From an uncultured Acidimicrobiales bacterium (GTDB lineage Bacteria > Actinomycetota > Acidimicrobiia > Acidimicrobiales > SZUA-35): a stretch of DNA of 64,000 nucleotides. The translations under genes were made by a program, and so were the position numbers. The first letter of the stretch is position 1, and the number at the start of each line of letters is the position of its first letter. Below the pieces are notes generated by a model. It ran no database searches. It was not told the DNA's origin and worked only from the letters and a program-made list of their open reading frames with translations. Positions 18,295 through 27,749 of this stretch are shown here, one piece after another. The DNA is taken from positions 1-64,000 of the forward strand of contig CALKTH010000001.1 in assembly GCA_937997485.1 (NCBI GenBank). The letters run 5' to 3'.

Positions 18295-18731
18295 CCGAGC
18301 CCGGTCTCGACGCGCCGCTGGACTCGCCGGAACCGGCGATCCTTCCGGTTCTCGACATCGGCACCACGCTCGACGAGAACGATCAGCCATGGCCCACCGC
18401 CGTCGTGGACGTCACTGACCATCCTGAAGTGGCAGACCTCGCTCGGGTGCACGCCGTCGAGGGCATCGGCGACATCGCCACCGAAGCGCTCGTTGTACCC
18501 CTCGACGAGGGCCATCTCTTCCTCCTCGGGATTCGGGTGACCAGCCCAGTGTTTTGCGCCTTTGCGCTGAGCTTCGCCTTACCTGATCAACTCCGGGTGC
18601 TGTTGGAAGCAGCCGAGGCCGGACACCTTCTGATCGCTACCACGGACCCAGAAGCGGCGGCCGACGAGCAGCCCCTCTGGCTCGCCATCGATCTCGATCG
18701 CGATCAACTACGGCTCCAGCTTCCCGACTGA
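18291..18731 (+). CDS. Uncharacterised SurE-coupled protein
   Basis: 146-residue acidic, soluble protein without a signal sequence, coupled to surE by an ATGA overlap. It is rich in Asp, Glu, Leu and Ala, with alternating strand-like stretches (ALVVPLDEGHLFLLGIRV, DQLRVLLEAAEAGHLLIA). No motif that I recognise. The longer reading frame that begins at 18045 lies inside surE and is not used. Confidence 0.7.
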   Translation: MTEPGLDAPLDSPEPAILPVLDIGTTLDENDQPWPTAVVDVTDHPEVADLARVHAVEGIGDIATEALVVPLDEGHLFLLGIRVTSPVFCAFALSFALPDQLRVLLEAAEAGHLLIATTDPEAAADEQPLWLAIDLDRDQLRLQLPD

Positions 18732-18755
18732 GCTCGTCGACTGGGCTCGTCCCGC

Positions 18756-19046
18756 TCAGTTGACCGTGGGCGGCGTCGCGCTGCCGATCACCTCGTCGTC
18801 ATTGCAGAAGTTGTTGTCGTTGCGTCGGGCCTCGCTCAGGTTCTCGCAGCCAACAGTGTCGGCATGCCAGAAGTCGCGGCACCAGTTCCGACCTTGTTCC
18901 ACGGTGATGTCGGGCACCCGCTCGAAACGCTCGGCGCAGCCCTCCACGAAGCGGCTCTCCTGGGTGTAGTTGATGGTGTACAAGCCGGCGGCAGCGAGGA
19001 CGAGCGCGCCGATGAGAAAGAAGCGAAGCAGCGGAAGATCTGCCAT
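18756..19046 (-). CDS. Small single-pass membrane protein
   Basis: 96 residues from ATG 19046. The N-terminus LRFFLIGALVLAAAGLYTI is a membrane anchor, followed by a short exported part with five cysteines (GCAERF, WCRDFW, GCENL, FCNDDE-type positions) that could form disulphides. An in-frame GTG at 19079 could extend it by 11 residues. Function unknown; it converges with the surE unit. Confidence 0.6.
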   Translation of the reverse strand: MADLPLLRFFLIGALVLAAAGLYTINYTQESRFVEGCAERFERVPDITVEQGRNWCRDFWHADTVGCENLSEARRNDNNFCNDDEVIGSATPPTVN

Positions 19047-19206
19047 CGAATCGGGCACTTCTGTCCTGGTATCAGACACAACGGAGTTATCGACGAGGCG
19101 GTGTGTGCGTCTTGATTCTGTGAGCAATGTTGCCCGCAGCCGTGGTGGCACACCGCAATGTCCAGCCGACGATCACTCGCGCTAGTCTCCCCGAAGGCCT
19201 TACCAC

Positions 19207-19384
19207 ATCGTGGGAGAGAGTCGGCTCGACCGGCTCGCCGAAGGAGCAACCGCCCCGGAAACTCTCAGGCACCCGTACTGCGATGTGTTGGCCGCTCTGG
19301 AGAGCGTCGCTGCTTGCAGTGGCCACCGAAGGGGAAAGAGGCCAGCCGGTCTTCAATCTCTCAGGTTCCGTGACAGAGGGGGCA
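19207..19384 (+). promoter_or_regulatory. Tandem glycine riboswitch upstream of gcvT
   Basis: Two glycine aptamers in series. Aptamer 1 (about 19207-19285) shows GGGAGAG, then GCCGAAGGAGCAA and CTCTCAGGCACCCG. Aptamer 2 (about 19294-19384) shows GGAGAG, then CACCGAAGGGGAAA and CTCTCAGGTTCCG followed by GACAGAGGGG. These are the conserved cores of glycine-sensing RNAs. The gcvT start follows 33 bases later behind a GAGGTG ribosome site, so the RNA should switch on glycine cleavage when glycine is abundant. No strong terminator is visible downstream, so the control may be on translation. Confidence 0.93.
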
Positions 19385-19416
19385 CCCACTCATTCGATGA
19401 TCGAAGCTGAGGTGCC

Positions 19417-20520
19417 ATGTCCGAAAACGCCGAACCGTCACGCACACCGCTCTACGACCTCCACGTGGAGCTGGGCGGCCGCCTGGTCGACTTCGCCGGT
19501 TGGGAACTACCCATCCAGTACGAAGGCGTCATCGCCGAGCACACCCAGACCCGCATCTCGGCAGGGCTCTTCGATGTCAGCCACATGGGAGTGGTGGAGA
19601 TCCGTGGTGAGAACCCAGGTGCCTCGCTCGAACGGCTGACGCCGGCTGGTATCTCAACGCTCGCCGAGGGGCGTCAGCGTTACGGCCTCCTCATGAACGA
19701 TGACGGCGGCATCGTGGATGACTTCATGGTCGCGAACTGGGGCGACCACCTCACGATCGTGGTCAACGCATCCCGGGCCGAGGTGGACATCCCGATCCTC
19801 GTGGCTGGTCTCCCCGACTGCGAGGTGACAATGCGGCCCGACGTATCGCTTCTCGCATTGCAAGGCCCCGCCGTTGCGGCCGTAGTCGAGCGCTTGGCGC
19901 CCGAGTTGGCCGGCAGCGTGTTCCTTGACGTTCGCAGCGCATCGATCGGCGGTATCGCTGTTGACGCCTCCCGCTCTGGCTACACGGGTGAGGACGGATT
20001 CGAGCTCGCTGTTGCTGCCAGCGACGCCGAGGCGCTCGCTCGGTTGCTTCTGGCTGAACCCGAAGTGGCGCCTGCTGGGCTTGGCGCTCGCGACACGCTT
20101 CGGCTCGAAGCAGGTCTGCATCTCTACGGGAACGACCTCGACGAAACAATTTCGCCGCTCGAAGCAGGCCTGCGCTGGAGCGTGCCGAAGCGTCGCCGCG
20201 AAGCGCTCGACTTCCCCGGCGGTGACCGCTTCGGCCGAGAAGAGGCAGAAGGCGTGAGCCGAGTTCGAATCGGTCTGCGACCCGAGGGCAAGCGCCCGGT
20301 GCGAGAACACACTGACCTTCGTTCGTCGAACGGCGACGACGCTGGGACGGTGACCTCTGGTGGCTACGGCCCGACCGTCGAACATCCCATTGCCATGGCG
20401 CTCGTGCCACCGGCGCTCGCCGACATCGGCACCACCCTCGTCGCAGATGTCCGCGGCAAGGACGTGCCCTGCACCGTTGTTGATCTGCCCTTCGCCCCTC
20501 ACAACTACGTCCGGAGCTGA
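19417..20520 (+). CDS. gcvT: Aminomethyltransferase, glycine cleavage T protein
   Basis: 367 residues. The N-terminus TPLYDLHVELGGRLVDFAGWELPIQY, FDVSHMG, QGP, SRSGYTGEDGFEL, ARDTLRLEAGLHLYGND and the C-terminal barrel beginning with VRIGLRPEG are standard GcvT features. It transfers the aminomethyl group from the H-protein lipoyl arm to tetrahydrofolate, releasing ammonia. Directly downstream of the glycine riboswitch and 3 bases upstream of gcvP, so the two are co-transcribed. No gcvH or lipoyl protein gene is in the window. Confidence 0.95.
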   Translation: MSENAEPSRTPLYDLHVELGGRLVDFAGWELPIQYEGVIAEHTQTRISAGLFDVSHMGVVEIRGENPGASLERLTPAGISTLAEGRQRYGLLMNDDGGIVDDFMVANWGDHLTIVVNASRAEVDIPILVAGLPDCEVTMRPDVSLLALQGPAVAAVVERLAPELAGSVFLDVRSASIGGIAVDASRSGYTGEDGFELAVAASDAEALARLLLAEPEVAPAGLGARDTLRLEAGLHLYGNDLDETISPLEAGLRWSVPKRRREALDFPGGDRFGREEAEGVSRVRIGLRPEGKRPVREHTDLRSSNGDDAGTVTSGGYGPTVEHPIAMALVPPALADIGTTLVADVRGKDVPCTVVDLPFAPHNYVRS

Positions 20521-20523
20521 CTC

Positions 20524-23394
20524 GTGACCACCTCACCTTCCAACCCCGCCTCCACCCAGGACACCCACGTGTTCGCCGATCGTCACATCTCCCTCACCGA
20601 CGACGATCGGGCGAAGATGCTTGCCGGTCTCGGCTACGCATCGGCCAGCGATCTGCTCGAAGCCGCCGTTCCGGACGACATCATCATGGGCCGAGCGCTC
20701 GAGCTGCCCGCCGCACAAACCGAGACCGAAGCGCTGGCGTCAATCCAAGCATTGGCCGAGCAGAACCAGGTGTTCACGTCGCTGATCGGCATGGGTTGGA
20801 ACGACTGCATCACCCCGCCGGTGATTCGTCGCAACATGATCGAGAACCCGGCCTGGTACACCGCGTATACGCCGTATCAGCCGGAGATCAGCCAAGGCAG
20901 ACTTGAGATGCTGCTCGTCTTCCAAACGATGATCGCCGACCTCACCGGCTGCGAGCTGGCGAATGCGTCCATGCTCGACGAGGCCACGGCGGCCGCCGAA
21001 GCCATGACCATGCTGCGTCGGGCCGACAAGACCAAGCGCACTGGTTTCTTCGTCGACGCCGACTGTCATCCCCAAACCATCGCCGTCGTCGCCACCCGAG
21101 CCGAGCCGCTTGGAATCGAGATCAGCATCGGCAATCCCGAGACGGACCTCGTTCCTGACGAGGTCTATGGGGCGCTTCTTTGCACGCCCGGATCCTCCGG
21201 CCGCCTCCTCGACGTGGGCCCGATCATTGAGCGCCTTCACGAGGCCAAAGCTGGCGTGGCGGTCACCACCGACCTACTGGCGTGCACGCTGATGACTCCT
21301 CCGGGAGAGCTGGGCGCAGACGTGGTGGTGGGTTCGGCTCAGCGCTTCGGTGTGCCGATGGGCTTCGGTGGCCCGCATGCCGGCTTCATTGCGACCCGAG
21401 AGAAGATGGCTCGGTCGTTGCCGGGGCGCCTCGTCGGCGTTTCGGTCGACTCGGACGGGCGCCCGGCCTATCGCCTTGCGCTGCAGACCCGAGAGCAGCA
21501 CATCCGCCGAGACAAGGCGACGTCGAACATCTGCACTGCACAGGCCCTGCTCGCCAACGTGGCCGGTGCCTACGCCTGCTGGCACGGACCCGAGGGCCTC
21601 ACCCAGATCGCCCGGCAGGTCTTCGGCTTCGCCGATCACCTGGCTCGTGCCCTGCGCGACGCTGGCATCACCGTGATCAACGAGACCTACACCGACACCC
21701 TCACCGTGCGCGTGCCCGGGCGGGCCGGTGCCGTAGTTGCCGATGCAGCAGCGGCCGGTATGAACCTGCGTCATGTCGACGCCGACCACGTCGGCATCAG
21801 CTTCGACGAGACCACAACGGCCGACGTGGTGGCCAGCGTCGCCGGCGTCTTCGGATTGGACGCCATCGCCATCGGCGACGTGGACGCATCCGCGCTTGCC
21901 GAGCGCATCGCATCACCTCGGACCTCACCGTTTATGACCGACCAGCGCTTCCATCGGTACCGGAGCGAGCACGAGATGTTGCGCTGGCTCCGCCGGTTGG
22001 CCGACCGCGATCTCGCGCTCGACCGCACGATGATCCCGCTTGGCTCGTGCACCATGAAGTTGAATGCGACGGCCGAGATGGAGCCCATCACGTGGCCCGA
22101 GTTCGCCGGTATTCACCCGTTCGCCCCAGCCGAGCAGACCGGCGGCTACCGCCAGCTCATCACCGAGCTAGAGGACACGCTGGCCGAGATCACCGGCTAC
22201 AACCGAGTCTCACTCCAGCCGAACGCTGGCAGCCAGGGCGAGTACGCCGGGCTACTCGCCATTCGCGGCTACCACCACAGCCGCGGTGACATGGATCGAG
22301 ACGTGTGCCTGATCCCCTCCTCGGCCCATGGCACCAACGCCGCCAGCGCGGTGCTCGCTGGCATGCGAGTCGTGGTTGTTGCCTGCAACGAGCGCGGCGA
22401 TGTGGACGTAGCTGACCTCGAGGCCAAGATCGCCGAGCACGGACCGCAGCTGGCGGCGCTCATGATCACGTACCCCTCGACGCACGGTGTGTACGAAGAC
22501 ACCGTCGTGCGGATCTGCGAGTTGGTGCACGAGGCCGGCGGCCAGGTCTACACCGACGGTGCCAACCTCAACGCCCTCGTCGGCGTCGCTCAGCCTGGGA
22601 AGTTCGGTTCCGATGTCAGCCACCTGAACCTACACAAGACCTTCTGCATCCCCCACGGCGGTGGCGGTCCCGGCGTTGGACCGATCGGGGTGGGGGAGCA
22701 TCTTGCTCCCTTCCTGCCCGGACATCCTGTGATCACCGACGCCGGACCCGAAGGCATCGGCCCGGTCTCCGCTGCGCCGTGGGGCAGTGCGGGAATCCTG
22801 CCGATCTCGTGGATGTACATCCAGATGATGGGCCCGGACGGGTTGCGTCGCGCCACCGAGGGCGCCGTCCTCGCTGCTAACTACGTGGCGTCCCGTCTGC
22901 GGGAGCACTACCCGATCCTCTACACGGGTCCCGACGGGCTCGTGGCCCACGAGTGCATCATCGACGTGCGAGGCATCAGTGAAGAGACCAACGTCTCGGT
23001 CGATGACATTGCGAAGCGCCTCGCCGACTGTGGCTTCCACGCTCCGACGATGAGCTTCCCCGTTGCCGGCACGCTCATGATCGAGCCCACCGAGAGCGAA
23101 AGCCTGGCCGAGCTCGATCGGTTCTGCGAGGCGATGATCCTCATCAAGACCGAGATTGACCAGGTCGGTCGGGGTGAGGTGGCGATCGAGGACAGCCCGC
23201 TTCGGCACGCTCCGCACACCGCGGACGAAGTCACGACCGACGAGTGGGATCGTTCCTACTCACGCCAGACCGCAGCGTTCCCTCTGCCCGGGATGAAGGC
23301 CGACAAGTACTTCCCACCCGTCGGTCGAATCGACAACGCCTTCGGCGACCGCAACCTCGCCTGCTCCTGCCCGCCGCTCACCGCCTACGAGTAA
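20524..23394 (+). CDS. gcvP: Glycine dehydrogenase (decarboxylating), P protein
   Basis: 956 residues from GTG 20524, the length of the full homodimeric P protein with both halves fused. Conserved segments include [19 protein letters not shown], the first-half [17 protein letters not shown]-like stretch, [24 protein letters not shown] and the PLP-lysine site HLNLHKTF (Lys705) followed by IPHGGGGPG. It decarboxylates glycine and loads the aminomethyl group on H protein. Controlled through the riboswitch upstream of gcvT. Confidence 0.96.
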   Translation: MTTSPSNPASTQDTHVFADRHISLTDDDRAKMLAGLGYASASDLLEAAVPDDIIMGRALELPAAQTETEALASIQALAEQNQVFTSLIGMGWNDCITPPVIRRNMIENPAWYTAYTPYQPEISQGRLEMLLVFQTMIADLTGCELANASMLDEATAAAEAMTMLRRADKTKRTGFFVDADCHPQTIAVVATRAEPLGIEISIGNPETDLVPDEVYGALLCTPGSSGRLLDVGPIIERLHEAKAGVAVTTDLLACTLMTPPGELGADVVVGSAQRFGVPMGFGGPHAGFIATREKMARSLPGRLVGVSVDSDGRPAYRLALQTREQHIRRDKATSNICTAQALLANVAGAYACWHGPEGLTQIARQVFGFADHLARALRDAGITVINETYTDTLTVRVPGRAGAVVADAAAAGMNLRHVDADHVGISFDETTTADVVASVAGVFGLDAIAIGDVDASALAERIASPRTSPFMTDQRFHRYRSEHEMLRWLRRLADRDLALDRTMIPLGSCTMKLNATAEMEPITWPEFAGIHPFAPAEQTGGYRQLITELEDTLAEITGYNRVSLQPNAGSQGEYAGLLAIRGYHHSRGDMDRDVCLIPSSAHGTNAASAVLAGMRVVVVACNERGDVDVADLEAKIAEHGPQLAALMITYPSTHGVYEDTVVRICELVHEAGGQVYTDGANLNALVGVAQPGKFGSDVSHLNLHKTFCIPHGGGGPGVGPIGVGEHLAPFLPGHPVITDAGPEGIGPVSAAPWGSAGILPISWMYIQMMGPDGLRRATEGAVLAANYVASRLREHYPILYTGPDGLVAHECIIDVRGISEETNVSVDDIAKRLADCGFHAPTMSFPVAGTLMIEPTESESLAELDRFCEAMILIKTEIDQVGRGEVAIEDSPLRHAPHTADEVTTDEWDRSYSRQTAAFPLPGMKADKYFPPVGRIDNAFGDRNLACSCPPLTAYE

Positions 23395-23404
23395 GGCGGC
23401 TTGC

Positions 23405-23839
23405 TCAGTCGCTTGGTAGGTCTGGAGTGCGGACCCGGTTGGGATCGCGTGGGCTCATGAGCCCCACGGCGTTTCCGTCTGGGTCGGTGACCACGGCGTA
23501 CCGGCATCCGAAGAAGGCGTCGTAGGGAGGTTGCTGCGCCTGATACCCAGCAGCCACGAGGCGGGCGAAGAGATCATCAACGCCAGATCGGGTCGACAGG
23601 CGAAACCCGATCACGACGCCATGCTGATCCGGCGCCCAGCCTTCGTTCCAGGTCGCAGCGAACGTCGAGCTGTCAAGGTCGAAGTCCAGACCAGGCGCTG
23701 GCGTGGTGTTGCGGTGATGGGCTTGCCAAGCGGGCGGGCCCTGGGAGAGGTCCATGCCCAGGTGCTCGTAGAACCTGGCCATCTCGTCCATGTTCTTCAC
23801 AACAAGGTTCAGTTGATCAAGGACCGGTCGGTCTTCCAT
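23405..23839 (-). CDS. VOC (glyoxalase/bleomycin resistance) family protein
   Basis: 144 residues from ATG 23839. The pattern LDQLNLVVKNMDEMARFYEHLG at the N-terminus, and YAVVTDPDGNAVGLMSP near the end, are the beginning and end of paired beta-alpha-beta-beta-beta modules of the vicinal-oxygen-chelate fold. A metal-dependent small-molecule enzyme or binding protein; substrate unknown. Lies 61 bases downstream of the DUF3499 gene on the same strand. Confidence 0.82.
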   Translation of the reverse strand: MEDRPVLDQLNLVVKNMDEMARFYEHLGMDLSQGPPAWQAHHRNTTPAPGLDFDLDSSTFAATWNEGWAPDQHGVVIGFRLSTRSGVDDLFARLVAAGYQAQQPPYDAFFGCRYAVVTDPDGNAVGLMSPRDPNRVRTPDLPSD

Positions 23840-23900
23840 CTCGTCTGCCAATCCGTCGATTTCACCCGGTGGGACAACGGTAGGACACCAGCGAGGGCCG

Positions 23901-24296
23901 CTACTGGACGGAGCGGAAGGCTCTCGACAGCAGCGGGCTCGACGCTCGCACATTGGACGGACGAACGACCGTTTCGACGGTGCGTGTCCATTCGAAGCGA
24001 GGATCTTCGGGCGGACGAACGTCGTGGACGACACGCTCCTGAGCAGCACGCTCCTGGAGCGGGCGGTCAGCGGCCGCGTCCCAGATCACCTGCTGGTGAA
24101 TGGGCGGGGTGCTGCGCTGGTCGGTCAGTGTCCAACCCATCGGGGCGGTGCGGGTGCGGGCGTGGCCGCGGCACACGGGGATCCCGAAGGTGCGCTCGGT
24201 CAGATCGATCAGGATCACACGGGATCCCTCGGCGTCGAACTGGACGCTTGCCTCCGCTGACTCTCCGCATTCCATCCGAGCACACAGAAGACTCAT
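23901..24296 (-). CDS. DUF3499 family protein
   Basis: 131 residues from ATG 24296 (an in-frame TTG lies 9 bases upstream). The N-terminal part LCARMECGESAEASVQFD and the later PVCRGHARTRTAPMGW have the C..C / C..H spacing and the 'aPxGW' ending of DUF3499, a small protein family essentially limited to Actinobacteria; the Cys/His set suggests a metal site. The C-terminal tail is basic and Ser-rich. Function unknown. Divergent from the XdhC gene. Confidence 0.75.
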   Translation of the reverse strand: MSLLCARMECGESAEASVQFDAEGSRVILIDLTERTFGIPVCRGHARTRTAPMGWTLTDQRSTPPIHQQVIWDAAADRPLQERAAQERVVHDVRPPEDPRFEWTRTVETVVRPSNVRASSPLLSRAFRSVQ

Positions 24297-24392
24297 GAAC
24301 GTCAAGGCTAGAACTCGCCCTCAACGCACCGGCGGATCCCCCGCCTCCGAAGCGGATGGGGCTTCCGGTCGTGAAGCGGCCATCATGGAGGG

Positions 24393-25394
24393 ATGGATGC
24401 TGCTGTCACTCCCCTGCTTCGCACCTTGGCGGCCACCGACGATTCGGCCACGCTGATCCGGACCATCTCCCTGTCTGGCTTCGGTTTGCGAGACGCGGCG
24501 GACGGTGCGGTGATCGCGCTGTCCGGCGATGGGCCACAGTTTGCGGGTCGGGTGCTGGGCGGCATGGCCGACGCTGAACTCACATCACTCGCAGCCAACA
24601 ACGAAGGTCGGCATCGCCAGCGAATCACCATCACGGATCGAGACGCGGATGCGGCAGGCATGGTGTGTGGCGGGGCGGCGCACTTCCTGTTCACGCCCGT
24701 GGCCGATCTTCCGGAATCGCTGGCGACGCACCTTGCTCAAGCTGCCCCGCTTGCCCTCGTCGCTCGGGCGGACGGCACGGGGGCTGACCTCCTGGTCACC
24801 CGCAAGGCGATCGATGGTTCGCTCGGCTCAGCCGCACTCGATGAAGCGCTGGCCACGCTGGCTCGCGAGGAACTGCAGGCAGGGAGCACCTCGAACACGG
24901 TGCACACCGTCGACGAGGTCGAGTATTTGATCTCCGCTGTCGTTCCGGCCACACGCCTCCTCATCGTCGGGTCAGGCCCGATGGCCGATGCCATCGCTGC
25001 CCAGGGCGAGCTCCTCGGTTGGACCTGCGCCATCGACGAGGCGGTGGATGGCGGCCTTGCCTTCCTCTCCGAGGCGGGGCCGGCCGACGCCCTCGCGATC
25101 TTGAGCCACGACGCCGACGTTGACGTCCCACTGCTCGACGCCGCCCTTCGGTCCGACATCGGCTACATCGGCGGTATGGGTTCACGAGGAACCCAGAGCC
25201 GACGCCGGACCTCTCTCACCAGCATGAACTGGACCGAGGCTGAGCTCGAGCGCATCCACGGACCGATTGGGCTGGATCTTGGAAGCCGCACACCCTCCGA
25301 AACGGCAGTGGCGATAGCGGCGGAGTTTCTGGCCAACCGCTCGGGTCGGGCCCCAGGCAAACTCACCGATGCTGCCGGACCGATCAACGGCTGA
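24393..25394 (+). CDS. XdhC/CoxI family protein
   Basis: 333 residues. The N-terminal XdhC domain contains GMVCGGAAHFLF and the C-terminal Rossmann domain contains LLIVGSGPMADAIA and GYIGGMGSRGTQSRRR, then IHGPIGLDLGSRTPSETAVAIAAEFL. Members insert or sulfurate the molybdenum cofactor of xanthine dehydrogenase or CO dehydrogenase. No molybdenum hydroxylase subunits lie nearby, so its client is encoded elsewhere or the protein has another role. GGAGGG site just upstream of ATG 24393. Confidence 0.85.
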   Translation: MDAAVTPLLRTLAATDDSATLIRTISLSGFGLRDAADGAVIALSGDGPQFAGRVLGGMADAELTSLAANNEGRHRQRITITDRDADAAGMVCGGAAHFLFTPVADLPESLATHLAQAAPLALVARADGTGADLLVTRKAIDGSLGSAALDEALATLAREELQAGSTSNTVHTVDEVEYLISAVVPATRLLIVGSGPMADAIAAQGELLGWTCAIDEAVDGGLAFLSEAGPADALAILSHDADVDVPLLDAALRSDIGYIGGMGSRGTQSRRRTSLTSMNWTEAELERIHGPIGLDLGSRTPSETAVAIAAEFLANRSGRAPGKLTDAAGPING

Positions 25395-25423
25395 AGAGAC
25401 TGGCCTCGTTACGCTCATCGCCG

Positions 25424-26329
25424 ATGTCCGAACTTCCTCGCATGACGCCCTACGGCGCGCCCTACACCGCTCCTGCGGATGCGGCGGGCAAGGCGAAGGC
25501 TGGCGTCATCGCCGGCATCCGGGCGTTTGGGTCCGCCACAGCTTCGCTGCGCATGGATCCGGACTACCTGGTCATCGGCACAAAGCGGGGTGGCACCACG
25601 TCGATGGCCCGCTGGCTCCTCGAACATCCCGACGTGCGACCGCTCTTCCCGGCGCGGGAGACGCGGAAGGGCACCTACTTCTTCGACGTGAACTACGGCC
25701 GGGGTCACGCCTGGTACCGATCGCACTTTCCCACTCGGATTGGGCACCAACTCACGAGTCGGAACAAGGAGCGGGCCCCGCTGATCGGCGACGCCACGCC
25801 CTACTACCTGCACCACCCCGAGGCACCCGGCCGAGCTGCACAACTGGTGCCGAACGCAAAGGTGATTGCCCTGCTCCGAGATCCGATCGACCGGGCCTAC
25901 GGACATTGGGCCGAGCGCACCCGCAACGGCGTCGAGACGCTCTCGTTCGCCGACGCGTTGGCGGCCGAGGCTGAGCGCCTGGTCGATCCCGACCCGGCCC
26001 GAGCAGCGTTTGCCCACCAGCACTGGTCCTACCTCGATCAAGGCAAGTACGTCGATGGTGTTCGTCGTTGGATGAGTGCGTTCCCGGCCGACCAACTCTT
26101 GATCCTGAAGAGCGAGGATCTCTACGCCGAGCCCGCTGTTGTCTTCGGGCAGACGTTGGACTTTCTCGGCCTCCCGCCGTTCGAACCAGCGGCGTTTGCA
26201 GCGTGGAACAAGAAGGACAAGGAGCCCATCGCTCCCGAGCAACGAGCCTGGCTCACCGAGCAACTGGCTCCATCGATCACCGAACTGGAAGAGCTGCTAC
26301 AGCGCAAGATGGGATGGAACGGCGCCTGA
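25424..26329 (+). CDS. Sulfotransferase domain protein
   Basis: 301 residues. YLVIGTKRGGTTSMARWLLEHP is the 5'-PSB loop that binds PAPS, followed by KGTYFFDV and, further on, KVIALLRDPIDRAYGHW, the 3'-PB segment with Arg and Ser-like position. This is the heparan-type bacterial sulfotransferase pattern, moving sulfate from PAPS to a hydroxyl or amine of a sugar or lipid. No signal peptide. The stop shares one base with the next start (TGATG), and the neighbour is a second sulfotransferase. Confidence 0.86.
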   Translation: MSELPRMTPYGAPYTAPADAAGKAKAGVIAGIRAFGSATASLRMDPDYLVIGTKRGGTTSMARWLLEHPDVRPLFPARETRKGTYFFDVNYGRGHAWYRSHFPTRIGHQLTSRNKERAPLIGDATPYYLHHPEAPGRAAQLVPNAKVIALLRDPIDRAYGHWAERTRNGVETLSFADALAAEAERLVDPDPARAAFAHQHWSYLDQGKYVDGVRRWMSAFPADQLLILKSEDLYAEPAVVFGQTLDFLGLPPFEPAAFAAWNKKDKEPIAPEQRAWLTEQLAPSITELEELLQRKMGWNGA

Positions 26330-27330
26330 TGACCGAGACCACAGATGGGCGACAACCGCAACCGGTGCTCTTCATCGGCGGCCTTGGTCGGTCCGGCAGC
26401 ACGCTCATCGAGAAACTGCTGAACGAGTTCGATCAAACCTTCAGCGTGGGGGAAACCGTGCACCTGTGGGAGCGCGGTGTGCGGGACCACGAGCGGTGCG
26501 GTTGTGGCGAAGCATTCGTCGATTGTCCGCAGTGGTCCGCGGTTGGCCGGCTGGCCTTCGACGGGTGGAAGAACGTCGACACCGACCGCATGATCGATCT
26601 CCGGTGGGCTGTCGATCGCAGCCGCCGTCTGCCCCAGATCTTCAACGCGCTGCGAACGGGCAAGCCAAGCGCGGAGATGCTCGAGTACCTCGAGGGCATG
26701 AGCCCGGTGCTACTGGCCGCAGCCCAGGCTCAGGCGGAACGCATTGGCCGAAAGCGTCACGAGATCACCCTGCTCGATTCCTCGAAGCATCTGTCGACCG
26801 CAGCGCTGCTCGCTCTCGACCCCCTGCTCGACGTTCGGGTGCTGCACCTCGTGCGAGACCCTCGAGGCGTTGCGTACTCCTGGACCAAAGTGGTTGATCG
26901 CCCCGAGACCGACGGTGAAACCATGCCGCAGTACTCACCGAGCCGAACGGCGATGCGCTGGGTGACCGACAATCTCGGGTTCGAAGCGCTCGCGAGGGTC
27001 GGTGTGCCAGTGAAGACCGTTCGTTACGAAGACGTTCTGGCCGACCCGACGGGCGAGATGACGGCCATAGCCAAGTTCGCAGGAATCAACACCAGCGACG
27101 GCATCCCGTTCATCGATGGATCGACTGCTCGTATCAAGACGCCGATGCACTCGGTCGCGGGCAATCCGATGCGGTTCCAGCGCGGTGGCGACGGTGACGA
27201 GCGGGGTCAAGAGATGACGCTGGCCCTCGACGACGCCTGGCGAGACAAGCTCTCGACCAAAGACCGTCGAGTCGTCACCGCTGTGACCGGGCCCATCCTC
27301 GCCCGCTACGGCTACCTCCGCGGCCGCTGA
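26329..27330 (+). CDS. Second sulfotransferase family protein
   Basis: 333 residues from ATG 26329, overlapping the previous stop by one base; the longer frame from 26068 lies inside the first sulfotransferase. FIGGLGRSGSTLIEKLLNEF is the PAPS 5'-phosphosulfate loop and VRVLHLVRDPRGVAYSW the 3'-phosphate segment. A Cys-rich region (HERCGCGEAFVDCPQW) follows the first loop, as in actinobacterial Stf-like proteins. It and its neighbour may act on successive positions of one acceptor, but they are not close paralogues. Likely a surface glycolipid or polysaccharide modifier. Confidence 0.84.
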   Translation: MTETTDGRQPQPVLFIGGLGRSGSTLIEKLLNEFDQTFSVGETVHLWERGVRDHERCGCGEAFVDCPQWSAVGRLAFDGWKNVDTDRMIDLRWAVDRSRRLPQIFNALRTGKPSAEMLEYLEGMSPVLLAAAQAQAERIGRKRHEITLLDSSKHLSTAALLALDPLLDVRVLHLVRDPRGVAYSWTKVVDRPETDGETMPQYSPSRTAMRWVTDNLGFEALARVGVPVKTVRYEDVLADPTGEMTAIAKFAGINTSDGIPFIDGSTARIKTPMHSVAGNPMRFQRGGDGDERGQEMTLALDDAWRDKLSTKDRRVVTAVTGPILARYGYLRGR

Positions 27331-27337
27331 CGCCCTC

Positions 27338-27381
27338 GTGGCACCGTTAGTTGTCGCCCTGCCGTCACTTAACGGGGCCAC
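27338..27381. repeat. 44-bp palindromic repeat, copy 1
   Basis: First of two nearly identical 44-bp units in the 125-bp gap between the convergent sulfotransferase and ATL genes. Arms are GTGGCACCGTTA and TAACGGGGCCAC around a 20-base centre; one mismatch breaks the stem of this copy. The two copies differ at only a few positions and are 18 bases apart. Confidence 0.9.
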
Positions 27382-27399
27382 CGGAACCAGAGAGCGCGC

Positions 27400-27443
27400 G
27401 TGGCACCGTTAGTTGTCGCTCCGCCGTCACTTAACGGTGCCAC
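27400..27443. repeat. 44-bp palindromic repeat, copy 2
   Basis: Second copy, with a perfect 12-bp stem (GTGGCACCGTTA / TAACGGTGCCAC) and a 20-base loop. Placed just before the end of the leftward ATL gene and the end of the rightward sulfotransferase gene, it may act as a bidirectional terminator or be a REP-like or MITE-like mobile repeat. Confidence 0.9.
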
Positions 27444-27455
27444 GGGGCGGTGGGG

Positions 27456-27749
27456 CTAGGGCTTGGGGAGGACGACTTTGCCGTTTTCGGTAGGGACGCC
27501 TTCGGCGGCGAGGAGGGCGGCGTGTCGCTTGGGATCGTGCGGGATCAGTCGGCCGTTGGCGGCAACGATACGCCACCAGGGAAGATCCTCGATGCGACGG
27601 AGCACGCCGCCCACACCACGAGCGGCGCCGGGGTAGCCAGCCTCAGCTGCGACCTCGCCGTAGCTCATCACATCGCCCGGCTCGGTATCGAGAATGACGC
27701 TGACGACGGCCGACTCGAAGTCAGTGAGGCCTTCGTGCGCTTCGGACAT
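27456..27749 (-). CDS. Alkyltransferase-like (ATL) MGMT-family protein
   Basis: 97 residues, only the DNA-binding domain of O6-alkylguanine transferase. MSYGEVAAEAGYPGAARGVGGVLRR is the recognition helix region with its arginine finger, and the reactive PCHR motif of true MGMT is replaced by PWWRIV, so the protein has no acceptor cysteine. ATL proteins bind O6-alkylguanine and hand it to nucleotide excision repair. The start at 27749 shares a base with the stop of the HD protein upstream. Last gene of a leftward operon. Confidence 0.87.
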   Translation of the reverse strand: MSEAHEGLTDFESAVVSVILDTEPGDVMSYGEVAAEAGYPGAARGVGGVLRRIEDLPWWRIVAANGRLIPHDPKRHAALLAAEGVPTENGKVVLPKP

